DNA of 64,000 nt, taken from Talinum fruticosum (Eukaryota; Streptophyta; Magnoliopsida; Caryophyllales; Talinaceae). Within the stretch, counting starts at the first letter, position 1. The number at the start of each line of letters is the position of its first letter. Of this stretch, positions 56,661 to 64,000 are shown one piece after another. Where the stretch lies: NCBI GenBank assembly GCA_021018815.1, contig JAITYX010000065.1:3441501-3505500 (forward strand), given 5' to 3'. A model generated the notes under the pieces. It worked only from the letters and a program-made list of their open reading frames with translations, did not search any database and was not told the DNA's origin. A program made the position numbers and the translations under genes.

Positions 56661-59600
56661 CAATAGTAATAGTAATTTTTGAATATAACAATTTTGTTCT
56701 TTCTATCAAACAATAATTTTGCTCTTAACAATAACAATAATAATAATAATAATTTTTAAATAAAACAATTTTGTTTTATGATTAGAGGTTATAACTATTA
56801 TAGCGTTAAGAGCCCTTAAAGTTAGCAATTATGAGCTTTTAGCGGTTATAAATTCTTTTATAAGCGCTCATTCAAGCACAACCGTACAATTTCTCCTTTT
56901 AAGCATGTCCTCTGTTGGAATCTTCCCTAAAGTGGCCGCCAAGCTAGAAAACATGCTATGGTGGTAGCTTTAGATCTCCAAATTGCCTTATCTTGAAAGT
57001 AAAGATGATTCAACCCTTCAAACCCTCTTTGCATAAACTCTTAACAGAAAAATGCCCACAATGCCCACTCGAATCATGTGCCAAATAATCTCATCGTCAC
57101 CCTCAAAATAAATCTCCGTATTTGCAAGCAAAGCTAGCATGCTCAAAACACTCTCTTGTTCCCAATGGTTTTGGATGCCATTCCAAGAAACTACTTGCAA
57201 AGTAGCCTCTTTCAAACAAGTCATCCTAAAAAGATCTAGGAATTGAAACTTGAGAGGTTGATCTTGCACCTCACATATGCCAAAACAAAAACTTCAACCT
57301 GTTTTTCACCTTAAATGCACAAGAGAAAAATTGGTCCAAACCACTTTAAATAGATTTCCACAAGCCAACCCTATGAGCATAAGGCCTCTTTTTGCTCCAC
57401 CAGTCACAGACCCCATATTTTGTGGCAATCACATCTTTCCATAAAATTGTTTTCTCTTAGCAAACCTCCAGAACTGCTTGAGAGGTTCGTTCATTGGCAG
57501 AGAGGTCTAACAAACCTCTATGTTTAGAACAACATCATCCCAACCAATCCAATGAAAACTCCTTAGTAGACTAAAGGAAGTCTCTCATGATTTTCTCTAA
57601 TTGAGTGGCAATACTAAGCAAGAATGGTAGGAATGGTAAACAAAGACACGAAATAAACAAGGAGACTCCATAAGGTGCATTGCAATAAAGTAAGTTTACT
57701 CCTTTAGACAGCAACTTAGTTTTCCATAGAGCCAATCTCTTTTGAAACCTTTCTACTATTGGTTTCCACACTCCTTTGCATTTATAACAGCTCCAAGAGG
57801 AAGGAAGGTTGAGATAAGAAGATGGAAGGAACTCAACCCCACAACAAAAGAACTGTGCAAGTTGATGAAGATTTGGCACATCCTCAATAGGAATGAGCAC
57901 AGCTTTCAGTAAGTTGACTCACAAACTAGACATAGCCTCAAATAATAGTTGAATACAATGCAAATAACCCAAATTGGTCTCCTCAAGTTTGAAAAAAAAA
58001 AAAAACAGAGCATCATCAACACAAAACAAGTAGGAAATCAATATACTTCCTAACCAAGAATTTGATATGTGAAAACCTTCCAAGATGTCAACCACCATTG
58101 CTATATTCACCAACGTGCTGAGAGTCTCCATCACCAAATTAAACAATAGGCGAGATAATGGGTCAACTTGACATAACCCCTCGAGCTAGAGAAAAACCGA
58201 GTTGCTTCTCCATTGACAAAGACCGAAAAGCGAATGGCGGACATACAAAAGTACATCCAACTCCTCCATCTCGCAAGGGAAGCCCATCTTTAGAGATGAA
58301 GGAGGGTGGCAACGGGCCTTTCTCACTCGGTCGGTTCTTAACCTGTAAGTACAAGGAATAGTACCCTCCTATCAACCGATAAATAACATACAAATTGCCC
58401 ATCAAACTAGATTATTACAAACCAAAATAAGGCAACTCGGAACCGAGTGGGGGTAAGTTTGAGTGCATATCATGGTGATGAAGTTGGGGTGAGGGATCTC
58501 CGATGGGTATTGTTCCATGCCAAGACTCTTCGCATGTCTTGAGCTTAAGAGTCCGAGTTCGGGGTGGCTCTCCTGCCGACTCGGACCCTCATCTTCATCA
58601 ATCAATTACAATCGAACTCGAGAAGATTTAGAACCGGAGGCTTGGCAGGAGCTTTCCCTTTGTCCTTCACGGATGCTCTAATGGTACTAGATGATCCTCT
58701 ACCCCTCCTCGTACCATAACGAGACTCATTTGCCCTCGAGCACCAGCTGCCAAGTCAAAGTATCCCCCTCAAATACAAAATCATCACCATCCGAATCATC
58801 TTCCATCCTTCCCAACAACCATTTATTGTTCTCATCAATTTCTCTTAAGAGAATGGGATCTTTGGAATTTTCTTGGCGTCACGCGCTTCGATGCATGATT
58901 TGATTTGACAAATACCAAATCATTCAATCGAGATTGTGGCAATCTATTTGTCTTCTTGATGTGAAGTCGTTAACAAAGTAAGTAGGCATAATTATTGACT
59001 AATAAACTAATTTATTTAATATCCTCATATAAAAATTTTGAAAGTTATAACTTACGTGTTGAAAAACACCCCAATTCCTCTCGCATCCCGTTGCACTACA
59101 AGTGAAGCTAAGAATCCTAATGGAAAACTTCTTCAAATTTGGTGTCGATGATCCATATTGAGTCCACCATTCACCTATTCACAAAAACCTTAATATAATT
59201 AACAACTTTGTAAGGTTGATTCGTTGTGAAGATTAGCTTTGGCAATAAAATTTCTTACCGGGAGGTATTGTATTCCTTTGCGTTATAGTTGATGGCTTTC
59301 CAAAGAGACCCTCGGCATTTACGTATGATTGCAATTCCAAAGTCACCTTGTCTTAGATTGTGATATCCGGAATTATCCTTAAAATGCAATCAAACAAACC
59401 ATCTTTCACTTCATGACTCTCTTCAATAGCACTTGCATTTGAATAATAGATCTCCGGATTCAAATAGTGGCCGCCGTATGTAAAGGTCGATGATGTTGTA
59501 TGTAAAGGTCGATGAAGTTGACATTCCCATCTTTTATCAATATACTTGAATGCCTCCTCATAGTTCTCCTCCTTGTGTTGAAAGCTATTAGTAATAGCTT

Positions 59601-62600
59601 CATTAGCTCTATCCATAGCCTCATATATAACCCATGGGTGGTTTTTCTCTCCATCAACTATGCGAAGAACCTTGACAAGAGGCCCTACCAATCTAAGTCC
59701 AATAGTTATCTTGCAAGATATAACTTGCTATCTTCTTTCCTCCACCATCCTTTGCCCATTTGCTTGTGCTCCACTCCCGAGAAGTTACCATCTTCCTCAA
59801 ATTGTTTTTCTGTTTGTGAATAGAGGAAAGAGTGATAAATGATGTTGCAAATCTAGTCACAGCGAGGCCTATGCAAGTTCAAGTTCGCAGGGGCAACGAG
59901 CTATGGATATAGCCATTGATGGTCATACTCTTCTTTAAAGCACTCTTGACTTTTCCAATATGTTTTCCAATATCTTCCAACATCGGATCAATGCAATGCG
60001 CGGCCCATGGAGTCCAAAAGAGATGTTTCCACTGAGCCATCAACAATTTTCCTAAAATAAAATTATAATAGAGATTATAATTTTAGAAATTTATATTAAG
60101 TAGCTAAGTAATAGAAATTATATATTATAACATTGGGGAACTTTCTTACCGCCTTAACATAATTTGATGCATTGTCGGTCACCATCCGGACCACATTCTC
60201 CTCTCCAATCTCTTCCACCATCCGATCAAGAGCGTTCAACAAAAATTTGAATATTTTACAACTTCGAAACATCCATTGATCTAATGAAGACCGACCCTTT
60301 TGGAGAGTTCACAAGAAAGTTGATAATATCCTTTTGGACGGTGGTATCACGCCATCCATCGGATAAGATAGAACAACCTACTTGTGTCCATTCTTTCTTA
60401 TGCTCATTCATTACCTTATGGGTGTCCTCCACTTCTTTCTTAAGGAATGGAACTCTCAACTCATACATAGAAGGTGGTTTTAATCTAGGACCAAATTGAC
60501 CACCTGATTCCATGGCAATAGCAAAGCTATCAAGTGTGGCCGCATGGAAAGGAATGCCAGGCATCATAAAACCACCTAGCTAAGTCTCTGCAAGCCTTCT
60601 CTCAACTCTTTCTTGCATAGCTCATTAAGTGTTCTTTACCTCCCTTGATCCTTTTTGCCCTTCACATTGGTTGGTTTAGGAGTAAAGTACATATCCATTG
60701 GACCTTTTTGCTTTGGTGTCTTATGAGGCATGCTATTACTTCCCTTCTTTGCCCCATTCCCACCACTTCTAGGATTCATCTCAATACATTCATCATCTTC
60801 ATCATCATCAACATCGTAGCTTTGTTGCATTTTCCTCGACATTTCAAAACTCTCTTTTAATGATTTCTTTTTATCCATGAATTCTTGAATTTCTTCCCTA
60901 ACATGCTCGAGGACCTTCTTACAACCTAATGTATTTCGATATCCACCAACCAAATGTTGTTTAAGTCGAAACACTCCCCCATGGTCTTAACTCCACAAAA
61001 GTTGCAAAAGAAACTATTTTTATTGCTCTCATCTTGTGTGCCATACTTTCTTCCGAGGTCTAACGATCTAGAGGAGATTGAACCCGAACCCGTATTGGGT
61101 CGATCCTCCATTCAAATGACAATAATGAACACAATTCACTCACTACAAACAATTATAACAATGAAAAACAATTAAAATATAACACAAAAACACCTAGGAT
61201 TATAAGGCTGGAAAAAAAAAAAAAATATGGAGTCAGGTCTCACTGACCTGGCCTGCCTTATATTAAGGCTGGGAAAAATTAAAGAAGCAGAGAGCAGTAA
61301 AAGGAAGAAGAAAGGAAAACTGTGACAAAAAAAAAAATTGGAGTCAGGTTAGACTAACCTGCAGCAGTAAGAGGAAGAGGAAAACTGTGAAAAAAATAAA
61401 AAATTGGAGTCAGGTCAGTGACCTGCCTTATATAAGGCTGGGAAAAGGAAAAAAACAGAGAGGAGTGAAACCAGAGGAAGAAAGAGCAGAGCAGAAGAGG
61501 AAAAAAGGAGTAAGAGGAAAACGGAACCAGAAGAAGAGAAGAAGAAAAAAAGGAAAAGGAAAGAAGAAGGAAAAAGGAAGAAGGAAAAAGAAGAAGAAAA
61601 AGTACCCTGTAGTCGGCGGAAGGATGGAGCAAGAAGTCGCTGGAAAACACCTAGCTTGGCGTCGGAAATGTCCAAGAAGTCGCTGGAAGGTTGGAGGTGG
61701 AGCAGCGGAGGGAGGGGAGGGCGAAACAGCGAGAGCTAGGGTTTTTGCAAGAACTATCAGGCTTCAATTCACAGTAAGTGAACAGTTTTTTTAATTTTTT
61801 TAACAGTCTTTATCCAGAAAGCGCTCGCCCCAAGCAAAGCGCGCGCCCAGGAAAAAGCACGGGAGGCGCGCGCTTTTCTGGGCTTTTGGAGGGACTGCGC
61901 CTGACTCTCCAAAAAGCCCAGAGGGGTGTGCCCCAGGCTTTTATGCGCCTAGGAGCGCCCGGGGTGCGCTTTTTTAAACTAAGGCGTTTAATTATTCGAA
62001 TTAATTAATATCCTTGTCCAATCTTGGACCAAAGTATTGTTATACTTCGAGTGCCACTTTCGTTTTGTTTTTGCAAGTTTGCTAAAAGTTTACTAATCTC
62101 AATTTAAAAAGAAAAACAACCAGCTTCTTACCGTTAACAACCAGCAGACACAAAAGCCTCATTTTCAGGCAGACCTCGCCAAGTTTGTTTGTTACCATTT
62201 CCATAAACTTCAACTTTGAGTCTAATGGTTGTTTTCACCCTAGATTTCGGCAAGTGGGTCGAATTACTTTTTGAGCCAAGAACCAATCAACAACGAACAC
62301 TTTCACAACGATTCATTTTATGAGGGACTCAGATTATTCGTTACAACGGCTAGTGTTTCCAAACAGTCAAGCCCAAGACACAATGGCTACTCTACCGCTT
62401 ATAAATAGAAGTCACTGTACAAGACTTCAAGCTACTCATTTTCTAGCATTCAATGTTGTACTTAGTCTCTCAAATTCTGAGTTGAACCAAGAAGTCTTGT
62501 AATCACTCTCATTTATTTCTACTCAATTCTTATGTATTTCCCTTAACCGAGCTATAATCTCAGCTAGGTACACGTTGTACCTAGCTTAGGTAGGAAGTAC

Positions 62601-63285
62601 AAGGATAGAGAAGGTAGCTTCGTGCCTAGGAAAACTTGTTGTATTGAATTGTCTAAGGGAACAATTTGAAGAGTCGGTCCTTGTATTTTGTGGATTCAAA
62701 ATAGTGGATTTGACATGGTAGCTTTGTACCTAACTTAGCTAGGAAGTACAAGGACAAAGAAGGTAGCTTCTTAGCCTAGGAAAACTTGTATTGAATTGTC
62801 TAAGGGAACAATTCAAATAGTGGATTCAAAATAGTGCATTTGACTTAGTAGCTGGTGCCAAGTGTGGTTCTGCGATAAGGTTTCCACGTAAAAATCTTTT
62901 GTTCTTCTCTTTCTAAGTCCAACTAGGCTACAATTTCATTTCGAGTTCTGACTTAAGCACAAAGTTTTATTTTTCCGTAAAATTTCTTTCACATCCTATT
63001 CAACCCCCTCCTAGGGTGATTCAAACTCTCGAGCTCAAAAATATCAACACAAAGCCTAGTTGTGGCTAGATCAAAGTACTAAAAGAAAATTAAATATTCA
63101 CAATTTAAATGGTGGTGAAACATAGATGTGAATATGCCATTCTAGCAGCATAAAGAACACAACCACAACCAGATAAAAATAGAAAGCTATACTTGTAGGG
63201 CAATACTCACAAGATCACGGCGATCTCGATCACTATTGAAACCCCGAAGCCACCTTGAACTCAAATGATACTTTGTCGATCCGCC
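46785..63285 (-). CDS. CLC-d: Chloride channel / anion-proton antiporter CLC-d (partial, N-terminal exons beyond the right edge)
   Basis: Seventeen minus-strand exons with consistent GT-AG (one GC-AG) borders and phases give about 572 residues, colinear with plant CLC-d (about 790 residues in Arabidopsis) from roughly residue 215 to the end. Exons: 63211-63285, 55373-55461, 55088-55228, 54939-55009, 54760-54839, 54513-54650, 52501-52560, 52301-52375, 48917-49068, 48268-48403, 48042-48173, 47819-47896, 47684-47739, 47496-47582, 47241-47397, 46955-47056, 46785-46874. Signatures: [15 protein letters not shown] with the proton-pathway Glu, [11 protein letters not shown] (helix N anion site), two C-terminal CBS domains. 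In Arabidopsis CLC-d acts at the trans-Golgi network with the V-ATPase. The gating-Glu exon (GKEGP) is outside. No stop or frameshift breaks the visible coding sequence. Confidence 0.95.
47398..47495 (-). other. GC-AG intron of CLC-d with (CT)n polypyrimidine tract
   Basis: The only phase that joins [16 protein letters not shown] is AAG|GCATGT ... CTCTGCAG|GCAT, i.e. a GC donor. Using the nearby GTAAGG (five bases upstream) would place TAA as the second codon of the next exon. The tract before the acceptor is the CT microsatellite at 47402-47433. Confidence 0.75.
47402..47433. repeat. (GA)n/(CT)n microsatellite at a CLC-d acceptor
   Basis: AGAGAGAGAGAGAGAGAGAC with further GAGACAGAGAG on the plus strand. 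It forms the polypyrimidine tract immediately before the acceptor on the transcribed strand. Confidence 0.9.
48042..49068 (-). CDS. CLC-d: CLC-d exons I-K (anion-site helices N-R, start of the cytosolic tail)
   Basis: Exon I (48917-49068) holds [20 protein letters not shown], then YGRLVGM; GxFxP is an anion-coordinating loop. Exon J (48268-48403) holds [20 protein letters not shown] then [10 protein letters not shown]. Exon K (48042-48173) holds [17 protein letters not shown] and LESRPKY, the linker into the CBS region. Confidence 0.93.
49069..52300 (-). other. CLC-d intron, 3.2 kb, no recognised element
   Basis: AT-rich with poly-T and poly-A runs (for example 51801-51815). I see no coding domain or bordered transposon. 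Short ORFs here lack any motif. Confidence 0.6.
52301..52560 (-). CDS. CLC-d: CLC-d exons G-H
   Basis: Exon G (52501-52560) gives [20 protein letters not shown] and exon H (52301-52375) gives [20 protein letters not shown] then LLTFL. Both are phase 0. They encode the loop and helix before the selectivity region. Confidence 0.93.
53170..53381. mobile_element. Stowaway (Tc1/mariner) MITE, 212 bp, nested
   Basis: Begins CTCCCTCCATACTATAGTAT and ends TTGGGACGGAAGGAG, the Stowaway terminal repeat CTCCCTCCGTCCCA, with TA duplication at 53168-53169 and 53382-53383. Inserted into the PIF-like element. Confidence 0.9.
54114..54141. repeat. (GA)n microsatellite
   Basis: About 13 GA repeats on the plus strand, inside the PIF-like element. 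Confidence 0.9.
54513..55461 (-). CDS. CLC-d: CLC-d exons B-F (membrane helices)
   Basis: Five exons (55373-55461, 55088-55228, 54939-55009, 54760-54839, 54513-54650) with introns of 78-144 bp. They encode [20 protein letters not shown]...LEEVTSW (helices G/H with the proton Glu), the segment [19 protein letters not shown], the conserved [18 protein letters not shown] loop, [18 protein letters not shown], and [17 protein letters not shown] with [10 protein letters not shown]. Phases match at each junction (W split TG|G, D split GA|T, G split G|GG). The exon C donor GA|GTTAGG is weaker than consensus. Confidence 0.93.
56218..56885. mobile_element. AT-rich MITE-like insertion splitting the LINE zf-RVT domain
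   Basis: LINE coding stops at about 56890 (KRRNCTVV) and resumes at about 56215 (RCVMC). The 0.67 kb between begins GCTAACTTACGAGCTCTTATAGC, and its far end, reverse-complemented, contains GCTAACTTTAAGGGCTCTTAACGC, so it carries imperfect inverted ends. The interior has an (AAT)n array and many TTATGAGC words. No coding. Exact ends unresolved. Confidence 0.55.
56606..56657. repeat. (AAT)n microsatellite
   Basis: About 17 AAT repeats, uninterrupted. Confidence 0.95.
58400..61110 (-). mobile_element. hAT transposon coding region (BED finger, DUF659, hATC), broken
   Basis: On the minus strand from 61111: FCNFCG...RLKQHL BED zinc finger (about 60930-61020), DUF659 at 60256-60500 ([51 protein letters not shown]), [11 protein letters not shown] near 60165-60190, [19 protein letters not shown] near 59960-60025, [16 protein letters not shown] ... 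[14 protein letters not shown] at 59480-59640, and the hATC dimer region [19 protein letters not shown] ... [13 protein letters not shown] (59060-59170) then [18 protein letters not shown] (58910-58975). Intron-like gaps with GTAAGT donors occur. A one-base change in a G5 run (60976-60980) breaks the BED finger. Confidence 0.85.
61200..61445. repeat. Local repeats of a GGAGTCAGGT...AGGCTGGGAAAA unit
   Basis: The words GGAGTCAGGTC, TGACCTG and CTTATATTAAGGCTGGG recur about three times at 100-bp spacing (around 61230, 61340 and 61405). CAGGTCAGTGACCTG (near 61411) is itself a dyad. Likely subterminal or 5' leader repeats of the hAT element. Confidence 0.6.
61446..61800. other. Purine-rich (AAGGAAGAAG) leader-like stretch
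   Basis: Very A/G-rich on the plus strand, giving spurious Lys/Arg-rich open frames. Not a gene by composition. Probably the 5' untranslated end of the hAT element. Confidence 0.5.
61811..61983. repeat. GC-rich inverted-repeat block (GCGCGC), probable hAT end
   Basis: AAGCGCGCGCCCAGGAAAA and CGCGCGCTTTTCTGG are inverted relative to each other, and several GCGCC/GGCGC words follow up to TGCGCTTTTTTAAAC. The block is far richer in GC than anything nearby and abuts the truncated LTR at 61985, consistent with the subterminal region of the hAT element. Confidence 0.5.
61985..63048 (+). repeat. Truncated solo LTR related to the copia LTR at 7724-9210
   Basis: Plus-strand words match the reverse complement of the copia LTR in the same order: CAATCTTGGACCAAAGTATT, TATAAATAGAAG (62400-62411), GGTTTCCACGTA, TTTCTAAGTCCAA, and CCTATTCAACCCCCTCCTAGGG near the end. 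It lacks the first ~480 bp of the LTR; the 5' edge coincides with the hAT end. No internal retrotransposon sequence adjoins it. Confidence 0.75.
62400..62407 (+). promoter_or_regulatory. TATA box of the solo LTR
   Basis: TATAAATA in the same context as the copia LTR promoter. It points antisense to CLC-d inside its large intron. Confidence 0.55.
63211..63285 (-). CDS. CLC-d: CLC-d exon A (first visible exon)
   Basis: 75 bp, phase 0-0: [20 protein letters not shown] then DRRDL, the loop between the gating-Glu helix and helix G-H. Acceptor ...GAATCAG, donor GTGAGT. It is separated by 7.75 kb from the next exon. Confidence 0.93.
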
Positions 63286-64000
63286 CTGATTCAAGCACAA
63301 CATTTTGTCTCAAAATGACTACATAAAAGCACCCTACATGTTCATGTAATAGATTTTTGAAGCACTTATTAGGGAAAAGCTATCAAGACAAAACAAGTAA
63401 AGCTAAGCAAGTGAAAATAATTAACTAAGAGATGGCAAACACAAAAGCCACACCATGTTGTCATGACATCATGAAGCAAGTTAACACCAACATATTCTCC
63501 ACATTTTCTTGGAAACTATACTTTGAAAAATGTAAGACAGCATCACCTCTTACATTAAAGGGGGTCAGTATAGTTACCAGGAGCGCTCATTACCCAATGA
63601 TCTGCATTATGGATTGAACTATCCAATGCCTATATTATATTAGCCTACATTTATGAGATAGTCAAGTTCAGCGTTCCTAACTTAGTCATCCAAGTGACAT
63701 TCCTGGCAAGCATCCAGCATCAGCCACAATACTGTTAACAGTGCACCTAAGCATTACAGCATAAGCGCTACAGGTAGTTTAAGCCGACCTGCAGAAACAC
63801 ATATGGAACTATTGGGCCAAATATTTTATCCTAACATTAGCTAAGCCGAAATTGTTCATCAATAATTAACGAGAAAGCAGGAGTTAAAAGTCAAAGCTTA
63901 CTAGACATTGATTCAAGACATCTCAACCTGCACCAAAATTACCCAAAAGGCCAAAACAGCACAATTTTGTAAATCTGGGTAAATGCAACACAACGCTGCT
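63286..64000 (-). other. Upstream CLC-d intron sequence
   Basis: I searched the minus strand for the preceding exon (GKEGPLVHTG gating region) and did not find it. The stretch looks like intron. Confidence 0.6.

Larger units (their letters stand above)
55880..58330 (-). mobile_element. 5'-truncated LINE in the large CLC-d intron
   Basis: On the minus strand: RT blocks LARG...[16 protein letters not shown] (about 58110-58200), [11 protein letters not shown] (the F/YADD motif altered to CVDD, about 58005), then [20 protein letters not shown] (57690-57790), then [14 protein letters not shown] (about 56920) and, after an insertion, [20 protein letters not shown] (zf-RVT, 56150-56215). The endonuclease and ORF1 are absent. 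Stops are frequent. Same orientation as CLC-d. Confidence 0.82.

Noticed and set aside
58163..58405. 80-codon minus-strand frame as a separate gene
   Set aside because: Its end (LGFSLARG) is the LINE RT segment that continues, after a shift, into the DPLSRLLF block.
61387..61794. Lys/Arg-rich 135-codon plus-strand frame
   Set aside because: It is produced by AAGGAAGAAG purine repeats; no domain, and composition explains it fully.

Overview
The window is flowering-plant nuclear DNA. It is AT-rich, has spliceosomal introns with GT/GC...AG borders, and consists mostly of nested plant transposable elements. The only clear host gene is the 3' three quarters of a CLC-d type chloride channel/antiporter gene on the minus strand. 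I read 17 exons from about 63.3 kb down to 46.8 kb; the first exons lie beyond the right edge. I see no tRNA, rRNA, CRISPR or bacterial operon structure.

Layout from left to right. 0-9.2 kb: a decayed Ty1/copia element of Sirevirus type on the minus strand, with its 5' LTR at 7724-9210, a Met-tRNA-type primer site, gag, protease, integrase, RT, RNase H and an env-like ORF; its 3' LTR is off the left edge. 9.2-11.8 kb: AT-rich spacer with a probable MITE. 11.77-26.57 kb: a 14.8 kb Ty3/gypsy Tat/Ogre element on the plus strand (5' LTR, tRNA-Arg-type primer site, 43-bp tandem repeats, gag, protease, RT, two RNase H domains, integrase). Antisense PMD-like and DUF7745-like ORFs lie between pol and a 3' LTR reduced to about 125 bp. 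26.6-30.7 kb: non-coding repeats. 30.7-31.4 kb: orphan exon-like segments, one encoding a 2Fe-2S ferredoxin-type cysteine motif. 31.73-33.77 kb: a compact non-autonomous LTR retrotransposon with perfect 5-bp target duplications whose only coding content is an RRM (PTB-like) ORF plus an acidic ORF. 33.8-35.6 kb: a CACTA transposon end. 35.6-37.5 kb: an Athila-type gag/protease fragment. 38.56-44.23 kb: a complete-length but dead L1-type LINE with a 16-bp target duplication. 46.5-64 kb: the CLC-d gene.

The CLC-d introns are themselves element traps. The 7.75 kb intron holds a 5'-truncated LINE split by a MITE-like insert, a BED/DUF659/hATC hAT transposon, and an LTR related to the Sirevirus LTR at 7.7-9.2 kb. 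The 1.95 kb intron holds a PIF/Harbinger-like element with a Stowaway MITE nested in it. The exons nevertheless keep a continuous reading frame with matching phases, so the gene looks functional within the visible part.

The most interesting points are the RRM-carrying mini LTR element, the antisense ORFs of the Tat element, a GC-AG intron in CLC-d, and several precise element boundaries that allow the insertion order to be worked out. Database matches were not run; family assignments rest on motifs recognised by reading.
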